From Clostridia bacterium (GTDB lineage: Bacteria; Bacillota; Clostridia; Oscillospirales; CAG-272): 48,349 nt of DNA. The first letter of the stretch is position 1, and each line of letters opens with the position of its first letter. Of the stretch, positions 33,621 to 43,070 are shown in pieces. The DNA is taken from assembly GCA_017504605.1 (NCBI GenBank), contig JAFVQW010000006.1:1-48349 (forward strand). The letters are read 5' to 3'. The notes beneath the pieces are model-generated. The model saw nothing but the letters and a program-made list of their open reading frames with translations. It did not search any database and was not told where the DNA came from. The position numbers were made by a program, and so were the translations under genes.

Positions 33621-34652
33621 TTAGCGGTAAATCAAGGACTCCGCGTACTTGGTCGCAATAACGCCCTCGGGCTCGCCCGTGGTCTTCGACTCGGTGAGAA
33701 TGTGCTCGATGGAGCTGTAGATGTTGTCTACCTTCTCAAGCACTGCCGCCTTGTTGTAGGGGCCGTCAACCTCTGCCGCAGCGTTGATAACGCCGCCGCC
33801 GTTGATTACGAAGTCGGGTGCGTAGAAGATACCGCGAGCCTTGAGTGCAAGACCCGATGCATCGTCGAGAATCTGGTTGTTCGCACCGCCCGCAACCGCC
33901 TTACAGTTAAGCTGGGGAATAGTGGTGGGGTTGATGATTGCGCCCATAGCGTTCGGCGAGAAGATGTCGCACTTCTGGCTGTAAATCTCGTCGGTTGCTA
34001 CAACCTTAGCACCGAACTCGGCTGCGGCACGCTCTGCTGCTGCCTTATTGCTGCGGTTTGCAACTATGAGCTTCGCTCCGCTCTCGTGGAGAAGACGGCA
34101 GAGGTCGTAGCCAACCTTACCAAGACCCTGAACGGCTACGGTAAGGCCGTCAAGAGAGTCGGTGCCGAGCGCAACCTTAGCGGTAGCGCGAATTCCCTGC
34201 CATACGCCACGGGCGGTAAAGGGCGAGGGGTCGCCGCTGTTCTGCGGAAGACCGCAGATGTGCTTGGTCTTACGAAGCATAACAAGCGCGTCGTCGCAGG
34301 TGGTGTTAACGTCCTCAGCGGTAATGTAATCGCCGCCGAGATTGTTTACTGCCTCGGCAAACGCCTCGAACATAGCCTCGGTCTTCTCCGAGGGGTCGGC
34401 GATAATAACGCCCTTAGCACCGCCGTGCGGAAGGCCTGCAACCGCGTTCTTGTGCGACATTCCGCGAGAGAGGCGAAGCACGTCGAAGAGTGCATCGTCG
34501 TAGGAAGCGTAGGGGAAGAGGCGGCAGCCGCCGATTGCAGGGCCGAGGTTGGTGTTGTGAATAGCGATAATCGCCTTAAGTCCTGCCTTTTCGTTGTTTA
34601 CGAACAATACCTTCTCGTGACGGTATTTGCTCATTTCGGTCATTGCGTTCAT
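33621..34652 (-). CDS. Leucine dehydrogenase (Glu/Leu/Phe/Val dehydrogenase family)
   Basis: Interconverts branched-chain amino acids and their 2-oxoacids with NAD and ammonia. The 343 residues match leucine rather than glutamate dehydrogenases (about 450). Seen are GPAIGGCRLFPYASYDDAL, the catalytic lysine in GLPHGGAKGVII, ITAEDVNTT, the Rossmann VAVQGLGKVGYDLCRLL, FSPNAMGAIIN and APDFVINGGGVINAA. AAAGGAG site eight bases before the ATG. It is the last gene after vorDBAC on the same strand, so it may aminate the 2-oxoacids made by VOR (or feed VOR in breakdown). Confidence 0.9.
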   Translation of the reverse strand: MNAMTEMSKYRHEKVLFVNNEKAGLKAIIAIHNTNLGPAIGGCRLFPYASYDDALFDVLRLSRGMSHKNAVAGLPHGGAKGVIIADPSEKTEAMFEAFAEAVNNLGGDYITAEDVNTTCDDALVMLRKTKHICGLPQNSGDPSPFTARGVWQGIRATAKVALGTDSLDGLTVAVQGLGKVGYDLCRLLHESGAKLIVANRSNKAAAERAAAEFGAKVVATDEIYSQKCDIFSPNAMGAIINPTTIPQLNCKAVAGGANNQILDDASGLALKARGIFYAPDFVINGGGVINAAAEVDGPYNKAAVLEKVDNIYSSIEHILTESKTTGEPEGVIATKYAESLIYR

Positions 34653-34684
34653 AGTTTTTATCTCCTTTGGATTGGAATTCAGAG

Positions 34685-35227
34685 TTAGTTAGACTTATAG
34701 TCTTTTCCGAGCGTGAGAGCCTTCATATTCAGCTCCTTGAGTGCCGCCTTCTTCGGCGGAACGAGCTTCTCAACCACCTCGGCTACGCCCGAGAAGGAAA
34801 GCTCGGGGTGATTTTCGAGAAGATGGCCGACGATTATCATATTGGCAAGAGAGCCGATGCCCTCGTCCTTAGCCATCTGAGTCGCGGGGATATAGAACAC
34901 CTCGACGTCCTCTCTATCTACCTTAGCATCGATAAGCGAGGAGTCCACGTATATCTGTCCGCCGGGCAGAACCGCGCCGACGTACTTCTCAAGAGAGGGC
35001 AAATTCATAGCGATAAGAACGTCGGGGGCAGTGATTATCGGAGAGCCGACGGGGCTGTCGGAGAGGATAACGTTACAGTTAGCCGTTCCGCCGCGCATCT
35101 CGGGGCCGTAGGAGGGGAGCCAGGAGACCTGAGTGTCCTCCATAAGTCCCTTGTACGCGAGGAATTTTCCCGAGAAGAGTATTCCCTGTCCGCCAAATCC
35201 CGCAATAAGAATTTCGGTAGTCTTCAT
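34685..35227 (-). CDS. vorC: 2-oxoacid:ferredoxin oxidoreductase gamma subunit
   Basis: A 180-residue subunit of branched-chain 2-oxoacid:ferredoxin oxidoreductase. The start is set at MKTTEILIAGFGGQGIL, one base after the beta-subunit stop and eight bases after GAGGAG. Family motifs: GFGGQGILFSGKFLAYKG, WLPSYGPEMRGGTANC, VIGHLL-type LANMIIVGHLL. It completes the four-subunit VOR/KOR type set (delta-alpha-beta-gamma). Confidence 0.9.
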   Translation of the reverse strand: MKTTEILIAGFGGQGILFSGKFLAYKGLMEDTQVSWLPSYGPEMRGGTANCNVILSDSPVGSPIITAPDVLIAMNLPSLEKYVGAVLPGGQIYVDSSLIDAKVDREDVEVFYIPATQMAKDEGIGSLANMIIVGHLLENHPELSFSGVAEVVEKLVPPKKAALKELNMKALTLGKDYKSN

Positions 35228-35228
35228 A

Positions 35229-35981
35229 TTACTTCTCCTCCCCCGCACTTCTGTCCTTGTAAACGCCTATGGGATAGTAGGGGAGCATATCGCTCTCTAC
35301 CCACTCGAGCGCCGCCTTCGGCGTCATACCCCAGTTGGTCGGGCAGGCCGAAACCACCTCAACGAGCGAGAAGCCGCGGCCCGCAATCTGATTTTCAAAC
35401 GCGCGCTTTATAGCCTTCTTCGCATTCTTGACGTTCTTGACGTTGTTAACCGCCACGCGTGCTATGTACTCGGGGCCCTCGAGGGTCGCGAGCATCTCGC
35501 TTACGCGAATGGGCCAGCCGCAGTGATTAACGTCACGGCCGTAGGGCGAGGTCTGAGTAACCTGACCGGGCAGGCTCGTCGGAGCCATCTGTCCGCCCGT
35601 CATGCCGTAAATAGCGTTGTTTACGAATATAACGGTAATATTTTCATTTCTCGCCGCCGCGTGCACCGTCTCGGCCATACCGATAGATGCGAGGTCGCCG
35701 TCTCCCTGATAGGTGAATACTATATTCTCGGGGCGGCAGCGCTTGATGCCCGTAGCAACCGCGGGCGCTCTGCCGTGAGGTGCCTCAATCATATCGCAGG
35801 CGAAGTAATCGTAGGCCATAACCGCACAGCCGACGGGAGCAACGCCGATAGCCTTACCCCCGACACCGAGCTCGTCTACGACCTCTGCCACGAGGCGGTG
35901 AATGATGCCGTGAGGGCAGCCGGGGCAGTAATGGAAGGGAGTATCGGTTAAAAATTTCGGTTTTTCAAATACAACAGCCAT
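35229..35981 (-). CDS. vorA: 2-oxoacid:ferredoxin oxidoreductase beta subunit (ThDP-binding)
   Basis: The thiamine-diphosphate subunit, 250 residues. The start is set at [13 protein letters not shown]; its ATG shares one base with the alpha-subunit stop. Motifs: [37 protein letters not shown], the ThDP site [12 protein letters not shown]...[13 protein letters not shown], and [20 protein letters not shown] site. It catalyses oxidative decarboxylation of a 2-oxoacid to acyl-CoA, or the reverse with reduced ferredoxin. Confidence 0.92.
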   Translation of the reverse strand: MAVVFEKPKFLTDTPFHYCPGCPHGIIHRLVAEVVDELGVGGKAIGVAPVGCAVMAYDYFACDMIEAPHGRAPAVATGIKRCRPENIVFTYQGDGDLASIGMAETVHAAARNENITVIFVNNAIYGMTGGQMAPTSLPGQVTQTSPYGRDVNHCGWPIRVSEMLATLEGPEYIARVAVNNVKNVKNAKKAIKRAFENQIAGRGFSLVEVVSACPTNWGMTPKAALEWVESDMLPYYPIGVYKDRSAGEEK

Positions 35982-37042
35982 TATTTTGCCTCTCCTTTCC
36001 ACGCGGTGCGAATTGCGGTGAGAACCTCGTCGGGAGACGGTATCATACCGCCCGCGCGGTTACAGAGGGTAACCGGCTTATCGCACTTAGTCGCAAGCCT
36101 TACGTCCTCAATCATCTGACCCATGCTGAGCTCAACCGAGATGAACGCGCGGGCGCTCACGGCAGCCTCGAAGGCCGCATTCGGGAAGGGCCAGAGGGTG
36201 ATGGGACGGATAAGACCCGCCTTAATTCCTTCTTTTCTCGCCGTAGCAACGGCGTTCTTCGCCACACGGGAGGCAATACCGAACGCGACGACCACGATTT
36301 CCGCATCGTCCATCATATAGTCCTCCCACATAGCCTCGTTCTTCTCTATCTCGGCATACTTCTCGTATCTCTCGAAGTTCTTTCTCTCGAGCTCCTCGGG
36401 CTTAAGATAGAGAGAGTTTACAACGTTGTGAGGGCGGCGGCACTCGGTGCCGGTAAGCGCCCAGGGCTTGTCATAGGTCGTAATCTCGGTGTCCTCGAAG
36501 GTGATAGGCTCCATCATCTGTCCTATCGTTCCGTCGGCGAGTATCATCGAGGTCATACGGTACTTGTCGGCCAGGTCAAAGCCCTTGATAGTAAGGCTCG
36601 CCATCTCCTGAACCGATGCGGGCGCGAGAACTATCATACGGTAGTCGCCGTGACCGCCGCCCTTGGTCGCCTGGAAATAATCCGACTGCGAGGGCTGAAT
36701 ACCGCCGAGGCCGGGGCCGCCGCGCTGAACGTTGACGACGAGCGCGGGAACGTCCGAGCCGGCTATGTAGCTGAGGCCCTCCGCCTTAAGCGAAATTCCG
36801 GGGCTCGAGGACGAGGTCATAACCCTAAAGCCCGCCGCCGCGGCACCGTAAACCATATTTATAGAGGCTATTTCGCTCTCGGCCTGGAGAAACACTCCGC
36901 CTATCTTCGGCATTTTCTTAGCCATATAAGCGGCAATCTCGGTCTGGGGCGTGATGGGATAGCCGAAGTAGTGGCGGCAGCCCGCTCTGATTGCAGCCTC
37001 GGCAATAGCCTCGTTTCCCTTCATTAAAATTCTTTCTGCCAT
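35981..37042 (-). CDS. vorB: 3-methyl-2-oxobutanoate:ferredoxin oxidoreductase alpha subunit VorB
   Basis: Alpha subunit, 353 residues, starting at [20 protein letters not shown] behind AAGGAGG. It closely recalls proteins named Vor[81 protein letters not shown] and [14 protein letters not shown]. These favour a branched-chain over a 2-oxoglutarate enzyme, though KOR enzymes have the same layout. The ferredoxin gene ends 10 bases before it. Confidence 0.9.
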   Translation of the reverse strand: MAERILMKGNEAIAEAAIRAGCRHYFGYPITPQTEIAAYMAKKMPKIGGVFLQAESEIASINMVYGAAAAGFRVMTSSSSPGISLKAEGLSYIAGSDVPALVVNVQRGGPGLGGIQPSQSDYFQATKGGGHGDYRMIVLAPASVQEMASLTIKGFDLADKYRMTSMILADGTIGQMMEPITFEDTEITTYDKPWALTGTECRRPHNVVNSLYLKPEELERKNFERYEKYAEIEKNEAMWEDYMMDDAEIVVVAFGIASRVAKNAVATARKEGIKAGLIRPITLWPFPNAAFEAAVSARAFISVELSMGQMIEDVRLATKCDKPVTLCNRAGGMIPSPDEVLTAIRTAWKGEAK

Positions 37043-37052
37043 AACAGCCTCC

Positions 37053-37259
37053 TTACTTTTCAACCGTGATTATGCAGTCGGGACACATCGTTGCGCAAAA
37101 CGCACAGCCGATGCACTTCTCGGGCTCCTGCATATAAGCGGGAGAGTATCCCTTCTGATTAAGCTTGTCGCCCGCAATTGCGAGGCATTTCTTAGGGCAG
37201 GCGTCGACACACAGTCCGCAGCCCTTACACATATCGGTATTAAAGGTTACCTTTGCCAT
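37053..37259 (-). CDS. vorD: 2x[4Fe-4S] ferredoxin-like delta subunit
   Basis: A 68-residue small iron-sulfur subunit with two cluster motifs, CKGCGLCVDACP and CIGCAFCATMCP. It passes electrons between VOR and soluble ferredoxin. AAGGAGG site, 8 bases before ATG. First gene of the vorDBAC set, 13 bp after the P-loop protein gene. Confidence 0.93.
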   Translation of the reverse strand: MAKVTFNTDMCKGCGLCVDACPKKCLAIAGDKLNQKGYSPAYMQEPEKCIGCAFCATMCPDCIITVEK

Positions 37260-37272
37260 TTATATTCCTCCT

Positions 37273-37977
37273 TTATGACCCGCCGTTAAGGCCGTGTAAG
37301 CCCGAGCTCGGTAGGTCGAAAAATTTACTTTGCAGCCGTAGGGGTAAAACGGGAAGTCCCGAAATTTCCTCGGCAACCCGCTCCTCTGCCGTGTAGAGCC
37401 ATATCTCAAGCCCCGTCTCGCGGCTTAGCCTGCTTGCAAAATCTTGCGTGGCGAGAAGCGTTTCGGGGGTCGTCTCGGGGCCGAGGTTCGAGTTGTTGAC
37501 GATGCAGGTGAATTTAAGCCCCGCCGCCGCCTCAATCTCTCTCATAATCCCGATAGCGTCCTCGACCGTCGCCGTCAGAGGGCGATAACAGTTTAAAACG
37601 AACGCCATTCGGTAGTTATTCTCCTCTCTTATGGCCTCGGCGTATCTGCCGAGGGCGTAGGCGCCTCTGTCGTCGCCGCCTATATCCATAATACCGTAGG
37701 TTGACCTGTCCTGAATAAGCCGATAGCTCTCCGCGGGGAGCGCGGGCAGGTCTACGTTACTGTTCGCGTAGGCAGGAGAAACGAGGTGAACGCCAGCGGC
37801 GACAAGCTCACCCTCGCTGTCCTTCGTCCTGAAATAGGGATTGACTATATCGAGGTCGGCGATGCATACCCGCTTACCCTCCGAGGCGAGCAACAGAGCG
37901 TAATTGACGGCGATATTCGTCTTACCGCTGCCGTAGTGCCCTGCAAAGAGTGTCAGTCTTTTGTGGTTCATATTCAT
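37273..37977 (-). CDS. P-loop ATP-binding protein, ParA/MinD/CobQ-like
   Basis: A 234-residue deviant-Walker NTPase: FAGHYGSGKTNIAVNYALLL (P-loop), CIADLDIVNPYFRTKD (switch-type Asp), GIMDIGGDDRGAYALG and the NKxD-like CIVNNSNLG. It resembles the small MinD/CobQ-type proteins often placed beside VOR operons in Clostridia (recalled). Role unknown; iron-sulfur assembly for VorD or a regulatory role are possible. An ATG two codons downstream (37971) has better spacing to AAGAG and could be the true start. Confidence 0.75.
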   Translation of the reverse strand: MNMNHKRLTLFAGHYGSGKTNIAVNYALLLASEGKRVCIADLDIVNPYFRTKDSEGELVAAGVHLVSPAYANSNVDLPALPAESYRLIQDRSTYGIMDIGGDDRGAYALGRYAEAIREENNYRMAFVLNCYRPLTATVEDAIGIMREIEAAAGLKFTCIVNNSNLGPETTPETLLATQDFASRLSRETGLEIWLYTAEERVAEEISGLPVLPLRLQSKFFDLPSSGLHGLNGGS

Positions 37978-38044
37978 CTCTTTTTTACAGTATTTGTAAA
38001 GCCGTGTTTACATTTTTTCGCCACGCCCCGAGGCGTGCTCAAAA

Positions 38045-40324
38045 TCACAGTTTCTTTCTTATAATCTTTCCGCTCGTAGTCTTCGGAAGGCTCTCGCGGA
38101 ACTCGACTATTCTCGGGTATTTATAGGGTGCGGTCTTCGACTTGACGTAATTCTGAATTTCCTTCTTTAGTTCATCGGTGCCCTCGGTGCCTCCGACGAG
38201 AACTATGCTCGCCTTAACCACCTGTCCCCTGATTTCATCGGGGGCGGCACAAACACCGCACTCAAGAACGTAGGGGAGCTCCATAATGACGTTCTCAATC
38301 TCAAACGGACCTATTCTGTAGCCCGAGGACTTGATAACGTCGTCGGCACGGCCGACGTACCAGAGGAAGCCGTCCTCGTCCATCCACGCCACGTCACCCG
38401 TGTGGTAATATCCGTCGCGCCAGGTCTCGGCCGTTACCTCCTCGTTCGCATCGTATGCGTAGGCGAGGCCGGGGGGCAGACCCCTCGAAATATCAATACA
38501 AATCTCACCGCTCTCGCCGCGCGCAACCTCGCGGCCGTCGGGGTCGAGCAGATGCACGTCGTAAAGCGGCACGGGCTTACCCATCGAGCCCATCTTGTGA
38601 CTGCCGCCCGAGAGGTTACCTATAATAAGCGTGCTCTCGGACTGACCGAAGCCCTCCATTATCTTAAGCCCGGTTATTTTCTCGAACTGACGGAAAACCT
38701 CGGGGTTAAGCGCCTCACCCGCAGTCGATGCGTGCTCGATAGAGGAGAGGTCGTACCTGCTTATATCCTGCTTGATTAACATTCTGTACATCGTGGGCGG
38801 AGCACAGAAGGTCGTTATGCCGTATTTTGCAAACAGCGGCAGTATCTTTTCGGGGTTAAACCTGTCGAAGTCGTATACGAAAATCGCCGCCTCGGAGAGC
38901 CACTGACCGTAGAGCTTACCCCACATCGCCTTAGCCCAGTCGGTGTCGGATATGGTGAAGTGAAGCCCCTCGGGGTTAACCTGGTGCCAATACCTCGCGG
39001 TTATGAAGTGGCCGAGAGGATATTTATAGTTATGCGCCGCAATCTTCGGGTATCCCGAGGTGCCCGAGGTGAAGAACATCAGCATCGGGTCGCCGCCGCA
39101 CGGGGTGTCCTCGGTGCGTGCAAAATGGCTGCTGTAAATGCTGTACTCCTCGTCAAAGGAGTGCCAGCCCTCGCGGCTGCCGCCGACGAGTATCTTCGTT
39201 CCGAGCTCGGGACATTCGAGAGCCGCCTTATCGACCGCCTCGGCAACCTCGCCGTCGGCCGTACAGAGAATAGCCCTTACCCTGCCCGCCTCGAAGCGGT
39301 ACTTGAAGTCCTTTTCAAGAAGCTGATTGGGCGCGGGGATTGCCACGGCGCCGAGCTTATGTAAGCCGAGGATTGCAAACCAGAACTGGTAATGCCTCTT
39401 AAGCACGAGCATAACCCTGTCACCGCGCTTGATGCCGAGCGACTTAAAGTAGTTGGCCGCGCGCGCGGACTCCTTCTTCATATCACGGAAGGTAAATCTG
39501 TGCTCGGTGCCGTCCTCGCTGACGTGAAGCATAGCGAGCTTATCGGGCTTACGCCGCCCGAGAGCGTCCACGACGTCAAAGGCGAAGTTGAAGCTCTCCT
39601 CGTTCTTGAAATCAATCGCGGTGAGAAGTCCGTTCTCCTCACGCGGTATAATGAAGTCCTGATATATACGGCGCTCGGTGTCCTCGCCGTGCCGCCTCGT
39701 CTTAGCCGAGGGAACGGCCTCCTGCTCGCCAAGCCTCGCCGCCTGGTTACGGAGCACTATGGCGTAAAAGGCGCAGTCCTCGCCGCCGACGGCAATCATA
39801 CCGTGGGGCGTGCCCGAGTCGTAGTAAATACAGTCGCCGGGGCCGAGGATCTCGGTATTGTCGCCGATACGGATTTTCATTTTTCCGCGAATGACGATGT
39901 CACACTCCTGACCCTCGTGATTTACGAGCTCTATATCCTCCTCGTTGCCGTTATAGGAGAGCTCCATATAAAGCGGCAGTGCAATACGGTTACGGAAGCC
40001 CGAGGCGAGGTTGAGGCCTATCATATTGTGAGCCTCCTCAATCCTCTGACCGTCGCCGCGGCGCGTGAGAGCGTAGGAGCGAAGCTTCGGGCTCTTACCC
40101 TCAAGCAAATCTCCCATATCAACGCCGAAGCTGAGCGTGCAGTGGTAAAGGAAGGCAACGCTGAGATTACGGTTACCCGCCTCGCACTGCTCGTACTCGT
40201 ACACGGTGGTACCGGTGCGCTCGGCCATTTCCTCGACTGAGAGGCCCGTCACCTGACGGAGCTCCTTAATACGAGCCGCTATTTGTTTAATTTTACTTTC
40301 CATTCCGCTGATAGCCGGTTCCAC
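38045..40324 (-). CDS. XRE-HTH/cupin/acyl-CoA synthetase fusion (copy 1)
   Basis: A 759-residue three-part protein. Residues about 8-75 form an XRE-type helix-turn-helix (IAARIKELRQVTGLSVEEMA, YEYEQCEAGNRNLSV). Residues about 115-195 form a cupin domain (HEGQECDIVIRGKMKIRIGD, YYDSGTPHGMIAV). Residues about 235-759 are an AMP-forming acyl-CoA synthetase (FTSGTSGYPKIAAHN, GFGQSESTL, YYHTGDVAW, GRADDVIKSSGYRIGPFEIE, C-terminal catalytic lysine in TTSGKIIRKKL). The first two parts look like an XRE-cupin regulator. The catalytic part is of the short/medium-chain type. GTG start seven bases after AGAGG. It has its own promoter and follows copy 2. Confidence 0.85.
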   Translation of the reverse strand: MEPAISGMESKIKQIAARIKELRQVTGLSVEEMAERTGTTVYEYEQCEAGNRNLSVAFLYHCTLSFGVDMGDLLEGKSPKLRSYALTRRGDGQRIEEAHNMIGLNLASGFRNRIALPLYMELSYNGNEEDIELVNHEGQECDIVIRGKMKIRIGDNTEILGPGDCIYYDSGTPHGMIAVGGEDCAFYAIVLRNQAARLGEQEAVPSAKTRRHGEDTERRIYQDFIIPREENGLLTAIDFKNEESFNFAFDVVDALGRRKPDKLAMLHVSEDGTEHRFTFRDMKKESARAANYFKSLGIKRGDRVMLVLKRHYQFWFAILGLHKLGAVAIPAPNQLLEKDFKYRFEAGRVRAILCTADGEVAEAVDKAALECPELGTKILVGGSREGWHSFDEEYSIYSSHFARTEDTPCGGDPMLMFFTSGTSGYPKIAAHNYKYPLGHFITARYWHQVNPEGLHFTISDTDWAKAMWGKLYGQWLSEAAIFVYDFDRFNPEKILPLFAKYGITTFCAPPTMYRMLIKQDISRYDLSSIEHASTAGEALNPEVFRQFEKITGLKIMEGFGQSESTLIIGNLSGGSHKMGSMGKPVPLYDVHLLDPDGREVARGESGEICIDISRGLPPGLAYAYDANEEVTAETWRDGYYHTGDVAWMDEDGFLWYVGRADDVIKSSGYRIGPFEIENVIMELPYVLECGVCAAPDEIRGQVVKASIVLVGGTEGTDELKKEIQNYVKSKTAPYKYPRIVEFRESLPKTTSGKIIRKKL

Positions 40325-40353
40325 GTCTTACCTCTTTTAGCATAATTTTCTTA

Positions 40354-40382
40354 ATCTAACGGCTCGCAGTGGAGCATTAGAT
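40354..40382 (-). other. Hairpin at the 5' end of the copy-1 synthetase leader
   Basis: ATCTAA (40354-40359) pairs with TTAGAT (40377-40382), with inner GCTC/GAGC. The predicted start site (about 40383) falls right at its base, so the transcript would begin with this stem, which may protect the message. Confidence 0.4.
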
Positions 40383-40389
40383 AAATTTT

Positions 40390-40419
40390 ATTATATATAA
40401 TTGCGCTCGGGTTTGTCAA
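40390..40419 (-). promoter_or_regulatory. Promoter of synthetase copy 1
   Basis: Minus strand: TTGACA (40414-40419), 18-bp spacer, TATAAT (40390-40395). It allows copy 1 and the vor genes to be expressed without the T-box upstream of copy 2; no terminator was seen after copy 2. Confidence 0.7.
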
Positions 40420-40464
40420 TATTTTTGCGCGAATTTTATAATATTTTGGCCCATTTTTTATTTA

Positions 40465-42732
40465 TCAGAGCTTATTTCTCATAATTTTTCCGCTTATCGT
40501 CTTAGGCAGACTCTCGCGGAATTCGACAATTCTCGGGTACTTGTAGGGGGCCGTGTGCTGCTTGACGTAGTTCTGAATTTCCTTTTTCAGCTCCTCGGTT
40601 CCCTCGGTTCCGCCGACGAGCACGATGCAGGCCTTGACCACCTGTCCGCGCACCTCGTCGGGTGCCGCGCATACGCCGCACTCGAGAACGTAGGGCAGCT
40701 CCATAATGGTAGACTCTATCTCGAACGGGCCGATGCGGTAGCCCGAGGACTTGATTACGTCATCGGCACGGCCGACGTACCAATAATATCCGTCCTCATC
40801 GCGCCAAGCGAGGTCGCCCGTGTGATACATACCGTCGTGCCATACGGCCGCCGTCGCCTCGTCGTTGCGGTAATATCCAAGGAATACGCCGCAGGAGGTT
40901 CTCGGCTCGGTGTGAATTACAATCTCGCCGTTCACGCCGTCGGGAACGGGGTTGCCCTCGGTGTCTACGAGGTCTATGCCGTAGCCGGGCACGGGCTTAC
41001 CCATAGCACCGGGCTTAAGCTGAGTTCCGCGAAGGTTCGCTATACCGAGCGTCATCTCGGTCTGACCGAAGCCCTCTGCAATACGCAGTCCCGTAGCCTT
41101 CTCGAACTGATAGAAGACCTCGGGGTTCAGCGCCTCGCCCGCGGTGGTCGCGTGACGGATAGAGGAGAGGTCGTAGTTGCTGAGGTCCTGCTTTATTAAC
41201 ATTCTGTACATCGTGGGCGGTGCGCAGAAGGTCGTTATGCCGTATTTTGCGAACATCGGCAGTATTTTTTGCGAGTCAAATCGGTCAAAGTCGTAGGTAA
41301 ATACCGCTCCCTCACAGAGCCACTGACCGTAGAGCTTGCCCCAGAGCGCCTTACCCCAGCCTGTCTCGGATATGGTAAAGTGAAGGCCGCCCGCCTCGCA
41401 AAGATGCCAATACTTAGCGGTAACGAAGTGGCCGAGAGCATACTTGTAGGAATGCATAGCCATTTTGGGATAGCCCGTCGTGCCCGAGGTGAAGAGCATC
41501 AGCATCGGGTCACTTCCGCACGGTGCGTCCTCGGCGCGAAGGTATCTGCGGCTGAATAGTCCGTACTCGCTGTCGAAGGAGTGCCAGCCCTCTCTGTCGC
41601 CGCCGACGATAACCTTGGTAAGCGAGAGGCCGCACTTCTGTTCCGCGAGCTCCGCCTGGTGTGCCGTGTCGCCGTCCGCGGTGCATATGATAGCGCTGAC
41701 GCCCGCCGCCTCGAAGCGGTAGCTGAAGTCGTGCTCGACGAGCTGATTGGTCGCGGGAATTGCGATAGCACCGAGCTTATGTAAGCCGAGAATTGCAAAC
41801 CAGAACTGATAATGCCGCTTAAGCACGAGCATAACCCTGTCGCCGCGCTTGATGCCGAGCGACTTAAAGTAGTTCGCGCTCTGCGAGGACGCGTCCTTCA
41901 TATCCTTGAAGGTGAAGCGGCGCTCGGTCATATCGTTTGCAATATGTATCATAGCGAGCTTGTCGGGGCTCTTACGCGCTATCTCGTCCACCGTGTCGAA
42001 CGCAAAGTTGTATTTCTCTTCATTATTATAGCTTACGTCAACGAGAGCACCGTTCTCGTCCTCACGAGGCTTGATAAAGCGCTCGCAGAGCAGGGGCGTG
42101 TAGGATTTTGCACGCTCGGTGCCGCCGATATACATCGGCTGGTCGGTGCTGTCGCTCGCCATAATGACGGCGAGGAATACGCAGTCGGCGCCGTCAACGG
42201 CAATCATACCGTGCGGTGTCGAGGACTTGAAGAATATGCTGTCTCCCTCGCGAAGCACCTCCTCGCGCTCGCCGATGCGAATACGCATAGCGCCCTTGAT
42301 AACAAGGTCGAACTCCTGGCCCGCGTGGGTAACGGTGTTAATGGGCAGCGTCTGGAGCTCCTCGGAGTATTCGTAGGTAACCCAATACGGGGTCGCAAGC
42401 TTCTTGCGGAAGAGGGGAGCCATATCCTGAATGGTTATTCCGTCCTCGCTCGCCGTGGTAAGTCCCTCGCCCCTGCGCGTTACGGTATATCCGCTGAGCT
42501 TCGCGCTGTGGCCCTCAAGAATATCGGTAAGCTCTATGTCACACGCCTTGGCAAATTTATGTAAGAAGGTGAAGGGTAAATCAACCGTTCCCGATTCGTA
42601 CGCGAGATAGCCTTCCTCCGAAACCTCGGTCTTTGCCGCCATCTCGGCGGGCGTGTAGCCGATAATCTGTCTCAGCTCGCGAATTCGGAGCGCTATCCTC
42701 TCTAACTGATTTGTGTCGGTTTGGTTAAACAT
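40465..42732 (-). CDS. XRE-HTH/cupin/acyl-CoA synthetase fusion (copy 2)
   Basis: A 755-residue paralog of the next gene, well over half identical by eye, with the same three parts: XRE-HTH (IALRIRELRQIIGYTPAEMA), cupin (HAGQEFDLVIKGAMRIRIGE, FKSSTPHGMIAV) and AMP-forming acyl-CoA synthetase (FTSGTTGYPKMAMHS, GFGQTEMTLG, YHTGDLAW, catalytic lysine in TISGKIMRNKL). It is directly behind a T-box leader whose predicted specifier is AUC (Ile). This makes a substrate in isoleucine metabolism likely, such as 2-methylbutyrate. ATG start behind AAAGGAGG. The DNA-binding and cupin parts may bind the acid or CoA product, which is speculative. Confidence 0.86.
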   Translation of the reverse strand: MFNQTDTNQLERIALRIRELRQIIGYTPAEMAAKTEVSEEGYLAYESGTVDLPFTFLHKFAKACDIELTDILEGHSAKLSGYTVTRRGEGLTTASEDGITIQDMAPLFRKKLATPYWVTYEYSEELQTLPINTVTHAGQEFDLVIKGAMRIRIGEREEVLREGDSIFFKSSTPHGMIAVDGADCVFLAVIMASDSTDQPMYIGGTERAKSYTPLLCERFIKPREDENGALVDVSYNNEEKYNFAFDTVDEIARKSPDKLAMIHIANDMTERRFTFKDMKDASSQSANYFKSLGIKRGDRVMLVLKRHYQFWFAILGLHKLGAIAIPATNQLVEHDFSYRFEAAGVSAIICTADGDTAHQAELAEQKCGLSLTKVIVGGDREGWHSFDSEYGLFSRRYLRAEDAPCGSDPMLMLFTSGTTGYPKMAMHSYKYALGHFVTAKYWHLCEAGGLHFTISETGWGKALWGKLYGQWLCEGAVFTYDFDRFDSQKILPMFAKYGITTFCAPPTMYRMLIKQDLSNYDLSSIRHATTAGEALNPEVFYQFEKATGLRIAEGFGQTEMTLGIANLRGTQLKPGAMGKPVPGYGIDLVDTEGNPVPDGVNGEIVIHTEPRTSCGVFLGYYRNDEATAAVWHDGMYHTGDLAWRDEDGYYWYVGRADDVIKSSGYRIGPFEIESTIMELPYVLECGVCAAPDEVRGQVVKACIVLVGGTEGTEELKKEIQNYVKQHTAPYKYPRIVEFRESLPKTISGKIMRNKL

Positions 42733-42771
42733 ACTTTTTTTCCTCCTTTGTTCAGGGTTATTATAAAATGG

Positions 42772-43036
42772 AATAAAAAAACAAAAAACGCCTCAAGAAA
42801 ACTAATTCTTGAGACGAGTAAATATACCCGCGGTACCACTCAATTTGCGACGTTGTCGCCACCTCAGACTCTAACAAGCCCTACCCCTTAACGCGAGGAC
42901 ACGGGAGTCCCTGGCGCGCACGCTCGGAGCTCCGGCTCGGAAGTGATGGGTACTCGGACTATCGGTTATCGGCTCACACCACGCGCCGACTCTCTGTAAA
43001 CCTCATTGCCGTACCGTCTTCGTCACAGCTTTTATG
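42772..43036 (-). promoter_or_regulatory. T-box leader with predicted isoleucine (AUC) specifier
   Basis: Minus strand. It has Stem I with the conserved AGAGAG/GTGGTG-type distal loops, the 14-nt T-box AGTGGTACCGCGGG (42827-42840) and a terminator (stem 42792-42799 with 42806-42813, followed by T-rich DNA). In Stem I, GAAG pairs with CTTC; the codon one base before the CTTC arm is AUC at 42945-42947, followed by A as usual. Uncharged tRNA-Ile would relieve termination and turn on the synthetase gene. A TAC eight bases earlier is a less fitting alternative. Confidence 0.8.
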
Positions 43037-43041
43037 AGATT

Positions 43042-43070
43042 ATTCTATCACACTTTTTTTCAAATGTCAA
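43042..43070 (-). promoter_or_regulatory. Promoter of the Ile-type T-box transcript
   Basis: Minus strand: TTGACA (43065-43070), 17-bp spacer, TGA-TAGAAT extended -10 (43042-43047). Confidence 0.82.

Noticed and set aside
42951..42953. TAC (Tyr) as the specifier codon of the minus-strand T-box
   Set aside because: It is likely part of a GGTAC/GTACC pairing, and AUC lies at the usual distance from the lower helix and before an A.
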